From the NCBI GenBank assembly GCA_964550025.1, contig CAZJYI010000039.1, positions 1 through 64,000 of the forward strand: a stretch of DNA of 64,000 nt, written 5' to 3'. The DNA comes from CAZJYI01 sp964550025. GTDB taxonomy: Bacteria; Verrucomicrobiota; Kiritimatiellia; UBA8416; CAYOBW01. Within the stretch, counting starts at the first letter, position 1. Each line of letters begins with the position of its first letter. The notes beneath the pieces were generated by a model. That model was not told where the DNA came from. It saw nothing but the letters and a program-made list of their open reading frames with translations, and did no database searches. The position numbers were made by a program, and so were the translations under genes. This document shows positions 41,934 to 51,049 of this stretch, piece after piece.

Positions 41934-42473
41934 CTAGTAAACCGCCAGTCCCAGGATCAGTACGACTGCCGCAACAGAGAGCCCGGCAATACCCCACCGC
42001 CTGCACCGACCGTCGTCCGGCAAGAATCGTTCCGTCCACTTTCTGAAGCGATACGGCCCGAGAACGAGCAGGATGCCTTTGATTACCATGATGTAAGCGA
42101 TCACGGTGATCACCAGTCGGAGCATGGAATCATGCCAGCGGGCTACGGCGAGGACCGGGGCGGGAATCAGCAACAGGAGCGCTCCCAGCGCACGGGGAGC
42201 AAGCAGCTCGTCAACAAACGTCACGATGAGAAAGAAGACCACCGGTGCAATGAACCACAGCCGAGGGCGAATGAAATCAAAGCGCCCGAGCGGAATGTCG
42301 CTGAGTAACCATGCACTCCACGCCAGCCCGATCGCGGTCAGAACCCATGCCGGCCATTTGCTGCGCGGAAAGGCCCCAAGCCATGCGCGAGACTTCTCCG
42401 GCATCAATAGCAAGGGCGCGTACATCAGCCCCATTGCCAACGCCATCAGAATTGCCACCATCGACAAGCTCAT
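41934..42473 (-). CDS. polytopic membrane protein, unknown
   Basis: A 179-residue membrane protein with about six segments (MVAILMALAMGLMYAPLLLM, WVLTAIGLAWSAWLLSDI, WFIAPVVFFLIVTFVDELL, ALGALLLLIPAPVLAVARW, VITVIAYIMVIKGILLVL and a last one at the end). No motif recognised. The start overlaps the miaB stop by four bases (ATGA), so it is the last gene of the long minus-strand operon. Confidence 0.7.
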   Translation of the reverse strand: MSLSMVAILMALAMGLMYAPLLLMPEKSRAWLGAFPRSKWPAWVLTAIGLAWSAWLLSDIPLGRFDFIRPRLWFIAPVVFFLIVTFVDELLAPRALGALLLLIPAPVLAVARWHDSMLRLVITVIAYIMVIKGILLVLGPYRFRKWTERFLPDDGRCRRWGIAGLSVAAVVLILGLAVY

Positions 42474-43810
42474 TCTATCTCCCCGTAAAGCGTCTGCGGC
42501 ATCGCCCGGTCGATTGCCACCCGAACGACATCACCGGCTCCAAGCCCATCACGCGGTTTGAAGACGACGATCTTGTTCGTGCGACTCCGGCCGCACCATC
42601 TCGCGGCGTTCCGTAGACTGACGCCCTCGACCAGCACTTCAACCGTTCGCCTCATGTACCCGGCGTTAATGGCCCGGCCCCGCCGATCCTGGTCGGCGAG
42701 CAACACCTGGTTGCGCCGCATCTTCTCGTCGTCCGGCACATCGTCCACGAGTTCTTCCGCAGGAGTACCAGGGCGCGGAGAGTACTTGAAGATAAACGCG
42801 TTGTCGAAACCAATTTCGTCCATGAAAGCCCGTGTCTGTTCGAATTCCTCTTCGGTCTCAGACGGAAAGCCGACGATGATGTCGGTCGTCAGCCCCATCC
42901 CGGGCATCCGTGAGCGAAGTCGTCCCACCGCCCGCCGGTAGTCGTCGCTCAGATAGCCCCTCTTCATCAGCCTGAGGATCCGGTCCGATCCCGACTGAAC
43001 GGGCAAGTGCAGGTGTTCGCACACGGGCGGGAGCTCAGCCATGGCGCGCGCCAACGCCTCGGTACAGCCGGACGGATGCCCCGAGGTGAATCGCACGCGC
43101 TCGATACCGTCAACGGCACTCACGGCCTCGAGCAAACGCGGAAGCGGCTCGCAAAGCCCCATCGGCGAGCGGTGGTCCTCCGGCCAAACGGCGTTCTTGC
43201 GGCCGTACGACATCACGCTCTGCCCGAGAAGCGTCACCTCGCGAATACCGTTCCGCGCCAGTTGCCGCACTTCGCTTACAACGCGTTCGCCGCCACGGCT
43301 CCACTCGCGCCCCCGCACCGCCGGGACAATGCAGTAGCTGCAGCGCCGATCGCAACCGAAGAGAATATTGACGAAAGCGGACACCCCGCTCTCCGCGTGC
43401 CCGGTGAGAGCCTCGGCGTCGTCTTGTCCTTCGGCCGCATCAAGAACGGGTCCCCCACCCTCCCGAACGAGATCAACTATTGCCGGAACATGCGATATGC
43501 GCTGCGTACCGACGGCAAAGTCCAATCCGGGCACGCGCTCGAACAGTTCTTCCTTCAGACGCTGCACCATGCAGCCCATCGCACCCACGAGGCGGTCGGG
43601 ACGCTTGCGTTTGCCGGCAACCAACAGACCAAGCTTCCCGAGGGCCTTGTCTTCGGCCTTTCCCCTGACGCTGCAGGTATTCACGATGACGATATCCGCG
43701 GCGTCTTCGCTGTCCGCAAGCGTCAGTCCGTGCCGCACCAGCATGGCCACAACCGAGTCGGCGTCGCGCATATTCATCTGGCAGCCGTACGCTTTGAGAT
43801 GGAATGTCAT
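42470..43810 (-). CDS. miaB: tRNA-2-methylthio-N6-dimethylallyladenosine synthase MiaB
   Basis: A 446-residue radical-SAM methylthiotransferase of normal length with all three domains. The N-terminal UPF0004 domain starts FHLKAYGCQMNMRDAD, with further cysteines in NTCSVRGKAE and GCMVQRLKE that bind the auxiliary cluster. The radical-SAM motif is CDRRCSYC (Cys153, Cys157, Cys160), and the end is a TRAM domain. It adds the methylthio group to i6A37 of tRNAs reading UNN codons. It is embedded between an AsmA-like envelope gene and a small membrane protein with 4-base overlaps on both sides, an unusual place for a tRNA enzyme. RimO and MtaB were considered; the CQMNxxD N terminus favours MiaB. 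Confidence 0.93.
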   Translation of the reverse strand: MTFHLKAYGCQMNMRDADSVVAMLVRHGLTLADSEDAADIVIVNTCSVRGKAEDKALGKLGLLVAGKRKRPDRLVGAMGCMVQRLKEELFERVPGLDFAVGTQRISHVPAIVDLVREGGGPVLDAAEGQDDAEALTGHAESGVSAFVNILFGCDRRCSYCIVPAVRGREWSRGGERVVSEVRQLARNGIREVTLLGQSVMSYGRKNAVWPEDHRSPMGLCEPLPRLLEAVSAVDGIERVRFTSGHPSGCTEALARAMAELPPVCEHLHLPVQSGSDRILRLMKRGYLSDDYRRAVGRLRSRMPGMGLTTDIIVGFPSETEEEFEQTRAFMDEIGFDNAFIFKYSPRPGTPAEELVDDVPDDEKMRRNQVLLADQDRRGRAINAGYMRRTVEVLVEGVSLRNAARWCGRSRTNKIVVFKPRDGLGAGDVVRVAIDRAMPQTLYGEIE

Positions 43811-45726
43811 TCGGGATTGGCCTCCCCCTCATCACCATCATCCCCGGTCGCCTTTCGGAGCCCGAGCTTCTCGAGCAGATCGCCGGAAAAGTTGGTCAGT
43901 CGCCAGTTCGGCTCGTCGAGTGTTCCCCGCAGGCGAAACTCGAACAGCTTGCTGAGCGGGTAGAAGATCGGCTTCAGTATGCGGCCGCCGATCGTGTGGG
44001 ATTTCAGCAGACGTATCTGGGCGTCGTAGTCCAACTGGTGATTGAAGCCATAGTCGCCTTTCCCGCTGAGACTGATAATGTCGCCCTTTATCCTGACGTC
44101 CTCACTGTGCACACGGCTGTCCGCAATCTCAAACGTGGCCTTGGCGTCACTCTGACTCAGGACAAAATCGAGTCCCGGGATAATCTTCGTCATATACTCC
44201 TGCAATCCGCCGAAGACGGGCAGCATGTAGACATGGCCGTTTTCGATCCCGAGGTGACCGTTGCCCTTTGCGGTGTGGCCGTTGCCTTCCCCGGCCATGC
44301 CCCGCAACGCCAGGTATCCGTGGAATGTTCCATCGTATTCCTTGTCGGCATCCCCCGTCAACACGCCTGCCAGTTTCTCAAAGTCGACGTCAGCCATGTT
44401 TGCTTCAACGGCATACTCGGTATTGGTCCGCGTCCCGTGCGGCGCCACCAGCATGGCCTGCCCGGAGAACGTGCCGTCGTAGATACGCCCCCGGATGTTG
44501 GACAAGGTGTTGGTTGCGCCAATCATGCGAACGGAGAAAGCGCATTCGTCGGTCGTGAAGCGCCCCGACCCCAACCCCCTGGCCTGCACGCTGCCCACGA
44601 AGTCGGTCTTGGAGATGTCCTTCGTCCCGGCAACGCCCCGGGCTTCCAGTCTGACCGGCCCCTTGTAGTGCAGGACCGTTTCGGCGGAGTTCGTCAGGAT
44701 GTTGATCATCTTCGCCAGTGCCGGCGGATAGAGGGTAGACGTCGCGCTGAAGGTAACCGTGTCCGCACCCGTATCCAGCGTGAACTGCCCATCCGCTGTC
44801 CCTTCGTGCCGCACAACGGAGAGGGGATTGATGCTTACGATCGTCGAGTTGTCGTAGTCATTCACCATCACGCGCCCGTCCGCACGCAACAGATCCACGC
44901 CCCGGTAGGAGCCATGCCGAAAAGAGAAGGTGCCGTCGAGCGCAAACTCCCCGCCTTCGGAGCAGTCCTGGCGCAAATCAATCACGCAGTGCGGCGCACC
45001 GCCCCGGAAGCCAAAACGTCTCACAATCTTCCGCAACACCGGCACCCTGTAGCAATCCATGACGGGCATCAGCATATGCGGGTCGAGATTCGTTTCGAGA
45101 TGCATGCTGAGCAGGGAGGTGCGGGAGTCGTAGCTGGCGTTTCCCCGGAGCGAACCCACCATGAAACCGTGCCGCACGGAACAGACGATATCCTCAAAAC
45201 GGGAAACCGCGCCATCGGTACGAAACCGGCACGACGCACGGTCGATGTCTATCCCTTCGACGACGCAGTTGTAGAGCTCGATGCGTAGCGCCCCGCACTT
45301 CGACTCCCGCGCCTCCGGCGGCTCGCCCTGTGGTTCGGCGTCCCGCGGCCCACGCAACATACGCAGCCGCACCCTGGCATCACGCACCTCAACGCGGCGA
45401 AGGCAGGATCGCGTGCGCGAGAACTTCCCCAGCTCGCCACTCACGGTGACCCGGCCGGCCTCGACAGCGGGGGCGCCAATGGCGCCCCGGCGGAACAACC
45501 GTACGTCATCGAGGATCACCCCCCGCCACAAGTCAAGACGAGCTGCCGAAGCCTCGAACGCCAGCACGCGCGTGCTCAAACGGCGCGCCAGGGAGGGAAC
45601 CAACGCGGAGGGAAACCCCACGGCCGACAGCCAGACCAACAGCAGCAGCAACAGGAGGAGGGACCACCCCACAGCGCGTCTCAGGCCGCGCCAGAAGGTC
45701 GGCTCATTTTGGCGTGATTTACTCAT
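43807..45726 (-). CDS. AsmA-like envelope protein
   Basis: A 639-residue protein with an N-terminal anchor (about 20-42, WSLLLLLLLLVWLSAVGF) and a long beta-rich extracytoplasmic part. ASAARLDLWRGVILDDVRLF is the typical AsmA/TamB-type opening and KILTGDADKEYDGTFHGYLALRG-like and LSGKGDYGFNHQLDYDAQIR segments match the C-terminal AsmA-2 region. Such proteins bridge inner and outer membranes and are implicated in phospholipid transfer to the outer membrane. It starts 37 bases after DUF4340 and overlaps miaB by four bases. The presence fits the outer-membrane barrel and lipoprotein genes nearby. Confidence 0.75.
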   Translation of the reverse strand: MSKSRQNEPTFWRGLRRAVGWSLLLLLLLLVWLSAVGFPSALVPSLARRLSTRVLAFEASAARLDLWRGVILDDVRLFRRGAIGAPAVEAGRVTVSGELGKFSRTRSCLRRVEVRDARVRLRMLRGPRDAEPQGEPPEARESKCGALRIELYNCVVEGIDIDRASCRFRTDGAVSRFEDIVCSVRHGFMVGSLRGNASYDSRTSLLSMHLETNLDPHMLMPVMDCYRVPVLRKIVRRFGFRGGAPHCVIDLRQDCSEGGEFALDGTFSFRHGSYRGVDLLRADGRVMVNDYDNSTIVSINPLSVVRHEGTADGQFTLDTGADTVTFSATSTLYPPALAKMINILTNSAETVLHYKGPVRLEARGVAGTKDISKTDFVGSVQARGLGSGRFTTDECAFSVRMIGATNTLSNIRGRIYDGTFSGQAMLVAPHGTRTNTEYAVEANMADVDFEKLAGVLTGDADKEYDGTFHGYLALRGMAGEGNGHTAKGNGHLGIENGHVYMLPVFGGLQEYMTKIIPGLDFVLSQSDAKATFEIADSRVHSEDVRIKGDIISLSGKGDYGFNHQLDYDAQIRLLKSHTIGGRILKPIFYPLSKLFEFRLRGTLDEPNWRLTNFSGDLLEKLGLRKATGDDGDEGEANPE

Positions 45727-45763
45727 CGTACACTCTCAATCCCTGACTGTTCACCGAGAGAGG

Positions 45764-47710
45764 TCAGGGCGCTGTGCCGGCAGGCGGCGCGCCTTTCGGC
45801 GCGGGGGGCTGCTCCCGCGGTCCGGGCGGAAACGTGAGTTTGCGGCCGAGGCGTTCAACAACCCCGTTCGGCACGACAAACACCACATCCTGGCCCTGAA
45901 CCATGGAGTAGATGCCATCCGTCTTGGCCTTGAAACCGAAGAGAAGGGTCTTCTGTATGCCCTCCTCCCCGCTCAGGCCAAACGTCACGGACAAAGCGGG
46001 TTTGTCCAGCCCATACGGCTCAAAGCTGACGGGGTTGTGCCCCTCGATGCGCAGAGCCCGAACGTTGGCGGCCATGAACAGGAGCTCGTCGAGCGTAGCC
46101 TTGTCGACAGTGTTGCTGGGCGCGGAAACGACACGCCAGGGGCCCTTCCCGTCTCTGGCAACGGTTTCCGCATAACCCCCCCGCGTGACGGCAACCCGGT
46201 GAATGCACTCGGGGGTCAGAGCCAGCACGGTCCGGTTGCGGTAGAGAAGCGGGTCGGTCGGGTTCGCGGGAAGCGCATCGAGCTGCTCGCGGGCAATTCG
46301 GTATACGGCCTTGTCGCCTTCGAGATGGGCCAGGAGGGTGGTCTCTTCAGCCCTGGGCTTGGCAATGAGCAACCGGGGCAACTCCGACGGTACACTGTGG
46401 GTCGCGTCGACGTCCTCCTTGCCGCCGTCGGAAGCGGCCGCCGCGCCGCGCACCAACGGTGCGGGGAGCAGGGCAATCGTCATGGCCGGCTGCTGCAGCC
46501 CATGCGCCGCGAGGTTCGTCGCTCCACCGGTTAGAAACTCCTCAACCTGCAGGCGACAAACGGCCTGGATCACCTCGCGCACGACATCGTGGTCAGCCTG
46601 CCATTGCACCGGGTCCAGAATCTCCCATCCCCGCGACTCCCCACGCCGTAGCGTGATGCGCTCGTTGCCCTCCTCTATCTGGAGGTAACCCGCCGTATCC
46701 GGTGTAATGTCAAACACGCGCCTGTCGCGCAGATCACTGGGGGCGACATCAAATACGTCGAGGACCTTGGCGTTCACGGTGAAGATGGAATCGCTATCCC
46801 CCGTCTTCGCATAGACCTCCCGACCGTCCTCACCCGCCGGTTTGCCGACCAACAACTCGTCGCCCACTTCCTCACCCTCAGTCCAGACGCCGATACGGAC
46901 GGCTTCATCGGGGGCCAGCCCATAGGGTTCCACTTTCAGCGACGAGGCCACCTCGGCCGCCGGGTCGAGCTCGTCGCCAACGGGAGAGTCCCACATGAAG
47001 CGCTCGACGCGCAGAGAGAACAGCGTCTCCAGAATCCTCGCCACACGACCCTCGTCCGCGCGGGCAACGACGGGCTGCTGCAGTAGCCAGCGACCGTCAC
47101 GCCGGGCCAGTTGTATGAACCCCTTCTCTGGGCGATCCAGTTCCAGCCGGCTGGTGCGCGCCGCGTCCCACCGCATGATCAGCCGGTCACGGATACTCTC
47201 AACGGTCTTGGGAATCGTGTCGAGAATCCGCCGGTGCGTCGCCAGCACGTCCTCTTCCCCTTCGACTATGACATACACGAACTCGCTGAGCGGAGCATCA
47301 CGCCCAACGGTGACTTCGTGGCGTCCCAGCGCATCCCACACCACAAACCGGGCACGCGGCTCACGCAACCCGTAGTCGTCCAATGAAACGCCGCGATTCT
47401 CGCGCTGGGCGCTCGTCACAATCTCCTGCCGGGTCATCATCTCGAGTGCGTCCAGCAGCTTCGCGATCCCACCCTCATCCGCCCGGCACCTGATAGGCCG
47501 CCGAATCGTCCATTCGTCGTCTTCCCGCACACAATCCATGAAGAAGCCGTCCTGTTTCACGCTGACGCGTGTAACGGCCTCAGCCGTGACGGGCAGAACA
47601 GGCGTGTCGCGGCGCCCCAAGGGCGCGGGCGGTCGGCGCTCTATGAACCATATGGCCAGGCCCAAAACCCCCGCTACCAGCAGAAGGCGCAATGTTGTAC
47701 GAAATCGCAT
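45764..47710 (-). CDS. DUF4340 protein of the Gld-like ABC operon
   Basis: A 648-residue protein with one N-terminal membrane segment (LRLLLVAGVLGLAIWFIE) and repeated beta-rich DUF4340 units. Marks recur at intervals, such as WTIRRPIRCRADEGGIAKLL, WLLQQPVVARADEGRVARIL, WEILDPVQWQADHDVVREVI and WRVVSAPSNTVDKATLDELL, about four repeats of a W-x-I/V-x-x-P ... A-D/T-x-x ... L-L motif. DUF4340 genes regularly follow GldG-like genes in ABC operons of many bacteria. Function is unknown but must lie on the outer face of the inner membrane. ATG 47710 follows GAGGAAC. Confidence 0.8.
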   Translation of the reverse strand: MRFRTTLRLLLVAGVLGLAIWFIERRPPAPLGRRDTPVLPVTAEAVTRVSVKQDGFFMDCVREDDEWTIRRPIRCRADEGGIAKLLDALEMMTRQEIVTSAQRENRGVSLDDYGLREPRARFVVWDALGRHEVTVGRDAPLSEFVYVIVEGEEDVLATHRRILDTIPKTVESIRDRLIMRWDAARTSRLELDRPEKGFIQLARRDGRWLLQQPVVARADEGRVARILETLFSLRVERFMWDSPVGDELDPAAEVASSLKVEPYGLAPDEAVRIGVWTEGEEVGDELLVGKPAGEDGREVYAKTGDSDSIFTVNAKVLDVFDVAPSDLRDRRVFDITPDTAGYLQIEEGNERITLRRGESRGWEILDPVQWQADHDVVREVIQAVCRLQVEEFLTGGATNLAAHGLQQPAMTIALLPAPLVRGAAAASDGGKEDVDATHSVPSELPRLLIAKPRAEETTLLAHLEGDKAVYRIAREQLDALPANPTDPLLYRNRTVLALTPECIHRVAVTRGGYAETVARDGKGPWRVVSAPSNTVDKATLDELLFMAANVRALRIEGHNPVSFEPYGLDKPALSVTFGLSGEEGIQKTLLFGFKAKTDGIYSMVQGQDVVFVVPNGVVERLGRKLTFPPGPREQPPAPKGAPPAGTAP

Positions 47711-47786
47711 TTCAGTTCCTCGGACCAAGGCGTATCCGGCCACATCCAACGGAATCAGTTATCGGCTGCTCGTCAGATCCCACACT

Positions 47787-47814
47787 GATCACTGGTGACT
47801 GATCACTGACCACT
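47787..47814. repeat. four heptamers GRYCACT at a gene junction
   Basis: GATCACT, GGTGACT, GATCACT and GACCACT follow one another without gaps from 47787 to 47814, reaching the stop codon of the GldG-like gene. This is another 7-bp-period array of a sequence unrelated to the GTTCGAY and GTGGCGA ones. Confidence 0.7.
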
Positions 47815-49322
47815 CACTGTCTCCGGCTGAGCCACACCAGGATACCGGCGATCGCGGCAAGAGCGGGGATCCCCCCAACCATGAGCAGGTAGGCCATTCT
47901 GATCTGGCGTCCATCCATGTCCAACCGCAATTCCTGCGGCGGCTTCGGCGCTATGGCCAGAAGTGCTTCGCGTTCCACCAGCCAGTTCAGTGCGGACATC
48001 ACAAAGTCCCGATTTCCGCCCACGCCACTGGTCAGCGCCCCGTTCGACGCGAAATCGGAGTCCCCGATCACAACCATGCGCGTCGGACGAATCTCCATGT
48101 CTATCCCGCGCACCGGTCCCCGCTCCACGGCAACGGCCACGCCTACGGGACCCGGACGGTCCACGCCCTCATCGAACCGGGGCGGGCTCTGCTTGAGGTC
48201 CCTGTTCGCCCATCCCTTGACACTCCTGGCGAGCACGGTCACCCGCGGGCGATCCGGCTGCGCCGCGGTCGTGTCGGATCCGGTAAGTGCCGATTCGACC
48301 GAGCGGGGGCTGTAGAACATCGTGGCCACGTTCGCCAGGCCGCGCGTGATCGGATGATCGCCGTAGGTCGTAATCACGAGCTCGCGACCGGTAAGCGTCA
48401 ACCCTGCAACCACGTCGTTGCCGAGTTTCACCCCCCAGCGCTCCAACAAGGCGCCCAAGCCGGCGTCGGGGCCTGCATCCAGCATCAACAGCAGACGTCC
48501 GTTGTTCTCCAGGTATTTCGCAACAAGGTCCACTTCAGCTTCCGAAAGCTGGCGTGCCGGCCCGGCGACCACCAACGCCGAGCAGTCCTCGGGCACTCCG
48601 TGATGCTCGGCCAGGAGGAGTTTGCGGACCTCCATGTTGTCGCGCAGAATCTCCCGCCCGAGGATCGAGTACCCTCCCGAGTGCTTGCCGAACTCGTCAA
48701 CGGCCCTCTCGCCGTGACCGGTCATGAAATACAGGATCGGGCGGCTCGTCTGCGTGACGCTCAGGATGGCGGACGAAAACACCCGTTCCCCGTGGAATGC
48801 CACGTAACGGCGAAACGCCTGTCGCCCCTCGATCTCGACTTCGGTCTCGAAGATCTCTTTCCGAGTCACGTACTTGCGCCGACCGTCCGCCTCGAACACG
48901 ACTACCCCGTCTTCAGTCAGCCCGTAGTGCTGCGCCAGCTCCCCCGCCCGGATGACGTCGCGGTCCGGATCCACGAACTCGAGATCGAGATCGAGACCTT
49001 CGATGCTCTCCGCCGCGTGCTCGTACTCCTTGAGCAGATAGCGCACTTCCTCGAAGCGGTTTCCGCCGACACGGAAGAACGCGATGATGCGCAGTTCGCC
49101 CTTCAGGCTCGAGAGCAGACTGATTGTCTTCGGCGAGAGCTTGTGGAAATCCTGCCAGCTCAGGTCCCACCTGTGGTGGTAGCGCAGCGAGAGGAAGTTG
49201 ACCATAACGACCACGCCCGCGGCCAACAACAGCGAGACCGAGACGTTCAATCCCGTCGCCAGCCGTACGCGGCGCTGCCGCCACAAACCGCGTCGTGCTG
49301 CCTGGCTGCCGTCCTCGCCCAT
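47814..49322 (-). CDS. GldG-like ABC transporter accessory protein
   Basis: A 502-residue protein with an N-terminal membrane segment (about 20-42, VSVSLLLAAGVVVMVNFLSL), a large extracytoplasmic domain of the ABC-type uncharacterised transport (GldG/DUF7088) class, and a second membrane segment at the C terminus (LLMVGGIPALAAIAGILVWL, then SRRQ). RWDLSWQDFHKLSPKTISLL and FMTGHGERAVDEF are recognisable family motifs. It follows the permease gene after four bases. The ATG at 49322 is preferred; a longer frame from 49376 lies in the permease gene. Confidence 0.83.
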   Translation of the reverse strand: MGEDGSQAARRGLWRQRRVRLATGLNVSVSLLLAAGVVVMVNFLSLRYHHRWDLSWQDFHKLSPKTISLLSSLKGELRIIAFFRVGGNRFEEVRYLLKEYEHAAESIEGLDLDLEFVDPDRDVIRAGELAQHYGLTEDGVVVFEADGRRKYVTRKEIFETEVEIEGRQAFRRYVAFHGERVFSSAILSVTQTSRPILYFMTGHGERAVDEFGKHSGGYSILGREILRDNMEVRKLLLAEHHGVPEDCSALVVAGPARQLSEAEVDLVAKYLENNGRLLLMLDAGPDAGLGALLERWGVKLGNDVVAGLTLTGRELVITTYGDHPITRGLANVATMFYSPRSVESALTGSDTTAAQPDRPRVTVLARSVKGWANRDLKQSPPRFDEGVDRPGPVGVAVAVERGPVRGIDMEIRPTRMVVIGDSDFASNGALTSGVGGNRDFVMSALNWLVEREALLAIAPKPPQELRLDMDGRQIRMAYLLMVGGIPALAAIAGILVWLSRRQ

Positions 49323-49326
49323 GATC

Positions 49327-50058
49327 CTACTTCCACCTCCTGGATTCGAGCAGCCGCACCGCGGCGAAAAGCACAAATCCCGTGCAAGACACGTAAAGCA
49401 CCACCGGGCGCGTATCGACCGAACCGCGCGCGAAATCCTCGATCTGGCTCATTGCCGAAAGGTGCGCCGCCAGCTTCGGCGGCACGCCGGGAACCGACGA
49501 AACGAGCCATCCGAAGAGTAGCACGCACCAGATGGCCACGAAACATGCGATGGCGGCAACGATCTGATTGCGGGTCATCAAGGAAACGAGCAGCCCGACG
49601 GCCACCGACAGCGCGGAAACGAGAAAGATGATGATGCAACCGCCGGTGACGGCACCGGCGTCAACCGAGACAATGCCGGGACTGAGCGAGGCAAGAATGA
49701 AGATGCAGGCCACGGCCGGCGCCACCACGATGGTGACGAATGTGAGCGCGCCGGCGTACTTGCCGAGAACGACCTCAGCATCCGTCACGGGAGCGGTCAT
49801 CAGGGCCTCCAACGTCCCCGAGCTCTTTTCCTCCGCGAACAGCCGCATCGTGATGACCGATACCAGGATCGTCAGCCAGACGATGATGGAGGCGAACAGA
49901 AGCACGGACAGCGGATCGCTGGTTCCCGCGTTTCGCGTCACCTGCGCCAGGAAGGTAAACGCCGACACGCTGACAAAGGACACCATCGTCACGTACGCTA
50001 CGGGAGAAAGGAAGCACGCTGCCAGCTCGCGACGCCAGATGACCAGGAACGTCTTCAC
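49327..50058 (-). CDS. ABC-2 type permease (GldF-like)
   Basis: A 243-residue ABC-2 permease with six membrane segments: a first one (LSPVAYVTMVSFVSVSAFTF), the amphipathic stretch RLFAEEKSSGTLEALMTAPV typical of this family, then VVLGKYAGALTFVTIVVAP and later helices. Together with the ATPase and the GldG-like protein it forms an exporter or mechanotransducing complex of the kind called GldAFG in gliding bacteria, although related genes are common in non-gliders. It overlaps the ATPase stop by four bases. Confidence 0.88.
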   Translation of the reverse strand: MKTFLVIWRRELAACFLSPVAYVTMVSFVSVSAFTFLAQVTRNAGTSDPLSVLLFASIIVWLTILVSVITMRLFAEEKSSGTLEALMTAPVTDAEVVLGKYAGALTFVTIVVAPAVACIFILASLSPGIVSVDAGAVTGGCIIIFLVSALSVAVGLLVSLMTRNQIVAAIACFVAIWCVLLFGWLVSSVPGVPPKLAAHLSAMSQIEDFARGSVDTRPVVLYVSCTGFVLFAAVRLLESRRWK

Positions 50059-51014
50059 TCCGAGTCCTCCTCACCGCCGTTCGAGGTGACGGCCACGAAG
50101 ACGTCCTCCAGGCTCTTGTGTTCCGTCCTGAGCTCACGCACGGGCCATTTCTCGGCCGAGACCAGCGCAAACAACCGTTCCTGCACGTCCTCCCCCCGCC
50201 CGCACTCGCATGTGAAGCGATGCCACTCGCCGGCGCTCTCGCATTCGACACCCTCGACCCCGTCGAAATCCTTCAGCTTGTCGGTGATCTGCGACCGCGA
50301 TCCGCGCACCTCGAGGACGACGACCGCATGTTCCTTCATCAGGCCGGTAAGGTCCTCCGTCTTGCCCGAAGCGACGACGCGCCCCTCGTTGATAATCAAC
50401 ACCCGTTCGCAGACCATCTCGACTTCGTGCAATATGTGGCTGGAAAGCAGCACCGTGTGGCGTTCGCTCAACTCCTTGATGAGATTGCGGATATGCCGGA
50501 TCTGGTTCGGGTCAAGACCGATGGTGGGCTCGTCCAGGATGAGCAACTCCGGATCGTGCACCAGGCTGTCGGCAAGCCCCACGCGCTGGCGATACCCCTT
50601 GGACAGCTTGCCGATGATACGGCGACTGACGTCGACCAGGCCCGCACTCTCCAACACCTGCCCCACCCGTGAGCGCAGTTCTCGACCCGAGAGGCCCTTC
50701 AGCTTCCCGCGGTAGTTCAGGTACTCGTAGACACGCATCTCCCTGTACAACGGAACGTTCTCGGGGAGATACCCCACCCGGCGACGGACCTCCAGGGAAT
50801 CCCGGAACACGTCGTAGCCGGCAACCGTGGCTTTGCCGCCCGAAGGCGGAAGGTAGCAAGCGAGAATGCGCATCGTCGTCGTCTTCCCCGCACCGTTCGG
50901 CCCCAAAAGCCCCACCACCTCGCCGCGTTCTACGGAAAACGACACATCGTCCACCGCCGCGAACCTGCCGTAGCGCTTCGTCAGGTTGTCCACTTGAATC
51001 ATCATTGCCGCCAC
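50055..51014 (-). CDS. ABC transporter ATP-binding protein (GldA/CcmA-like)
   Basis: A 319-residue ATPase with Walker A GPNGAGKT, signature LSKGYRQRVGLADSL, Walker B LLILDEPTIGLDP and switch His in LLSSHIL. A C-terminal extension of about 90 residues (VVLEVRGSRSQITDKLKDF to the end) is usual for GldA-type subunits. First gene of the minus-strand operon. The start may be GTG 51014 or the ATG codons at 51005 and 51002, since no ribosome site is decisive. A divergent gene starts 36 bases away, so the shared promoter region is very short. Confidence 0.92.
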   Translation of the reverse strand: MAAMMIQVDNLTKRYGRFAAVDDVSFSVERGEVVGLLGPNGAGKTTTMRILACYLPPSGGKATVAGYDVFRDSLEVRRRVGYLPENVPLYREMRVYEYLNYRGKLKGLSGRELRSRVGQVLESAGLVDVSRRIIGKLSKGYRQRVGLADSLVHDPELLILDEPTIGLDPNQIRHIRNLIKELSERHTVLLSSHILHEVEMVCERVLIINEGRVVASGKTEDLTGLMKEHAVVVLEVRGSRSQITDKLKDFDGVEGVECESAGEWHRFTCECGRGEDVQERLFALVSAEKWPVRELRTEHKSLEDVFVAVTSNGGEEDSE

Positions 51015-51049
51015 TGTATCCTACTCCCCTCTATGGGGCAGCCACTATT

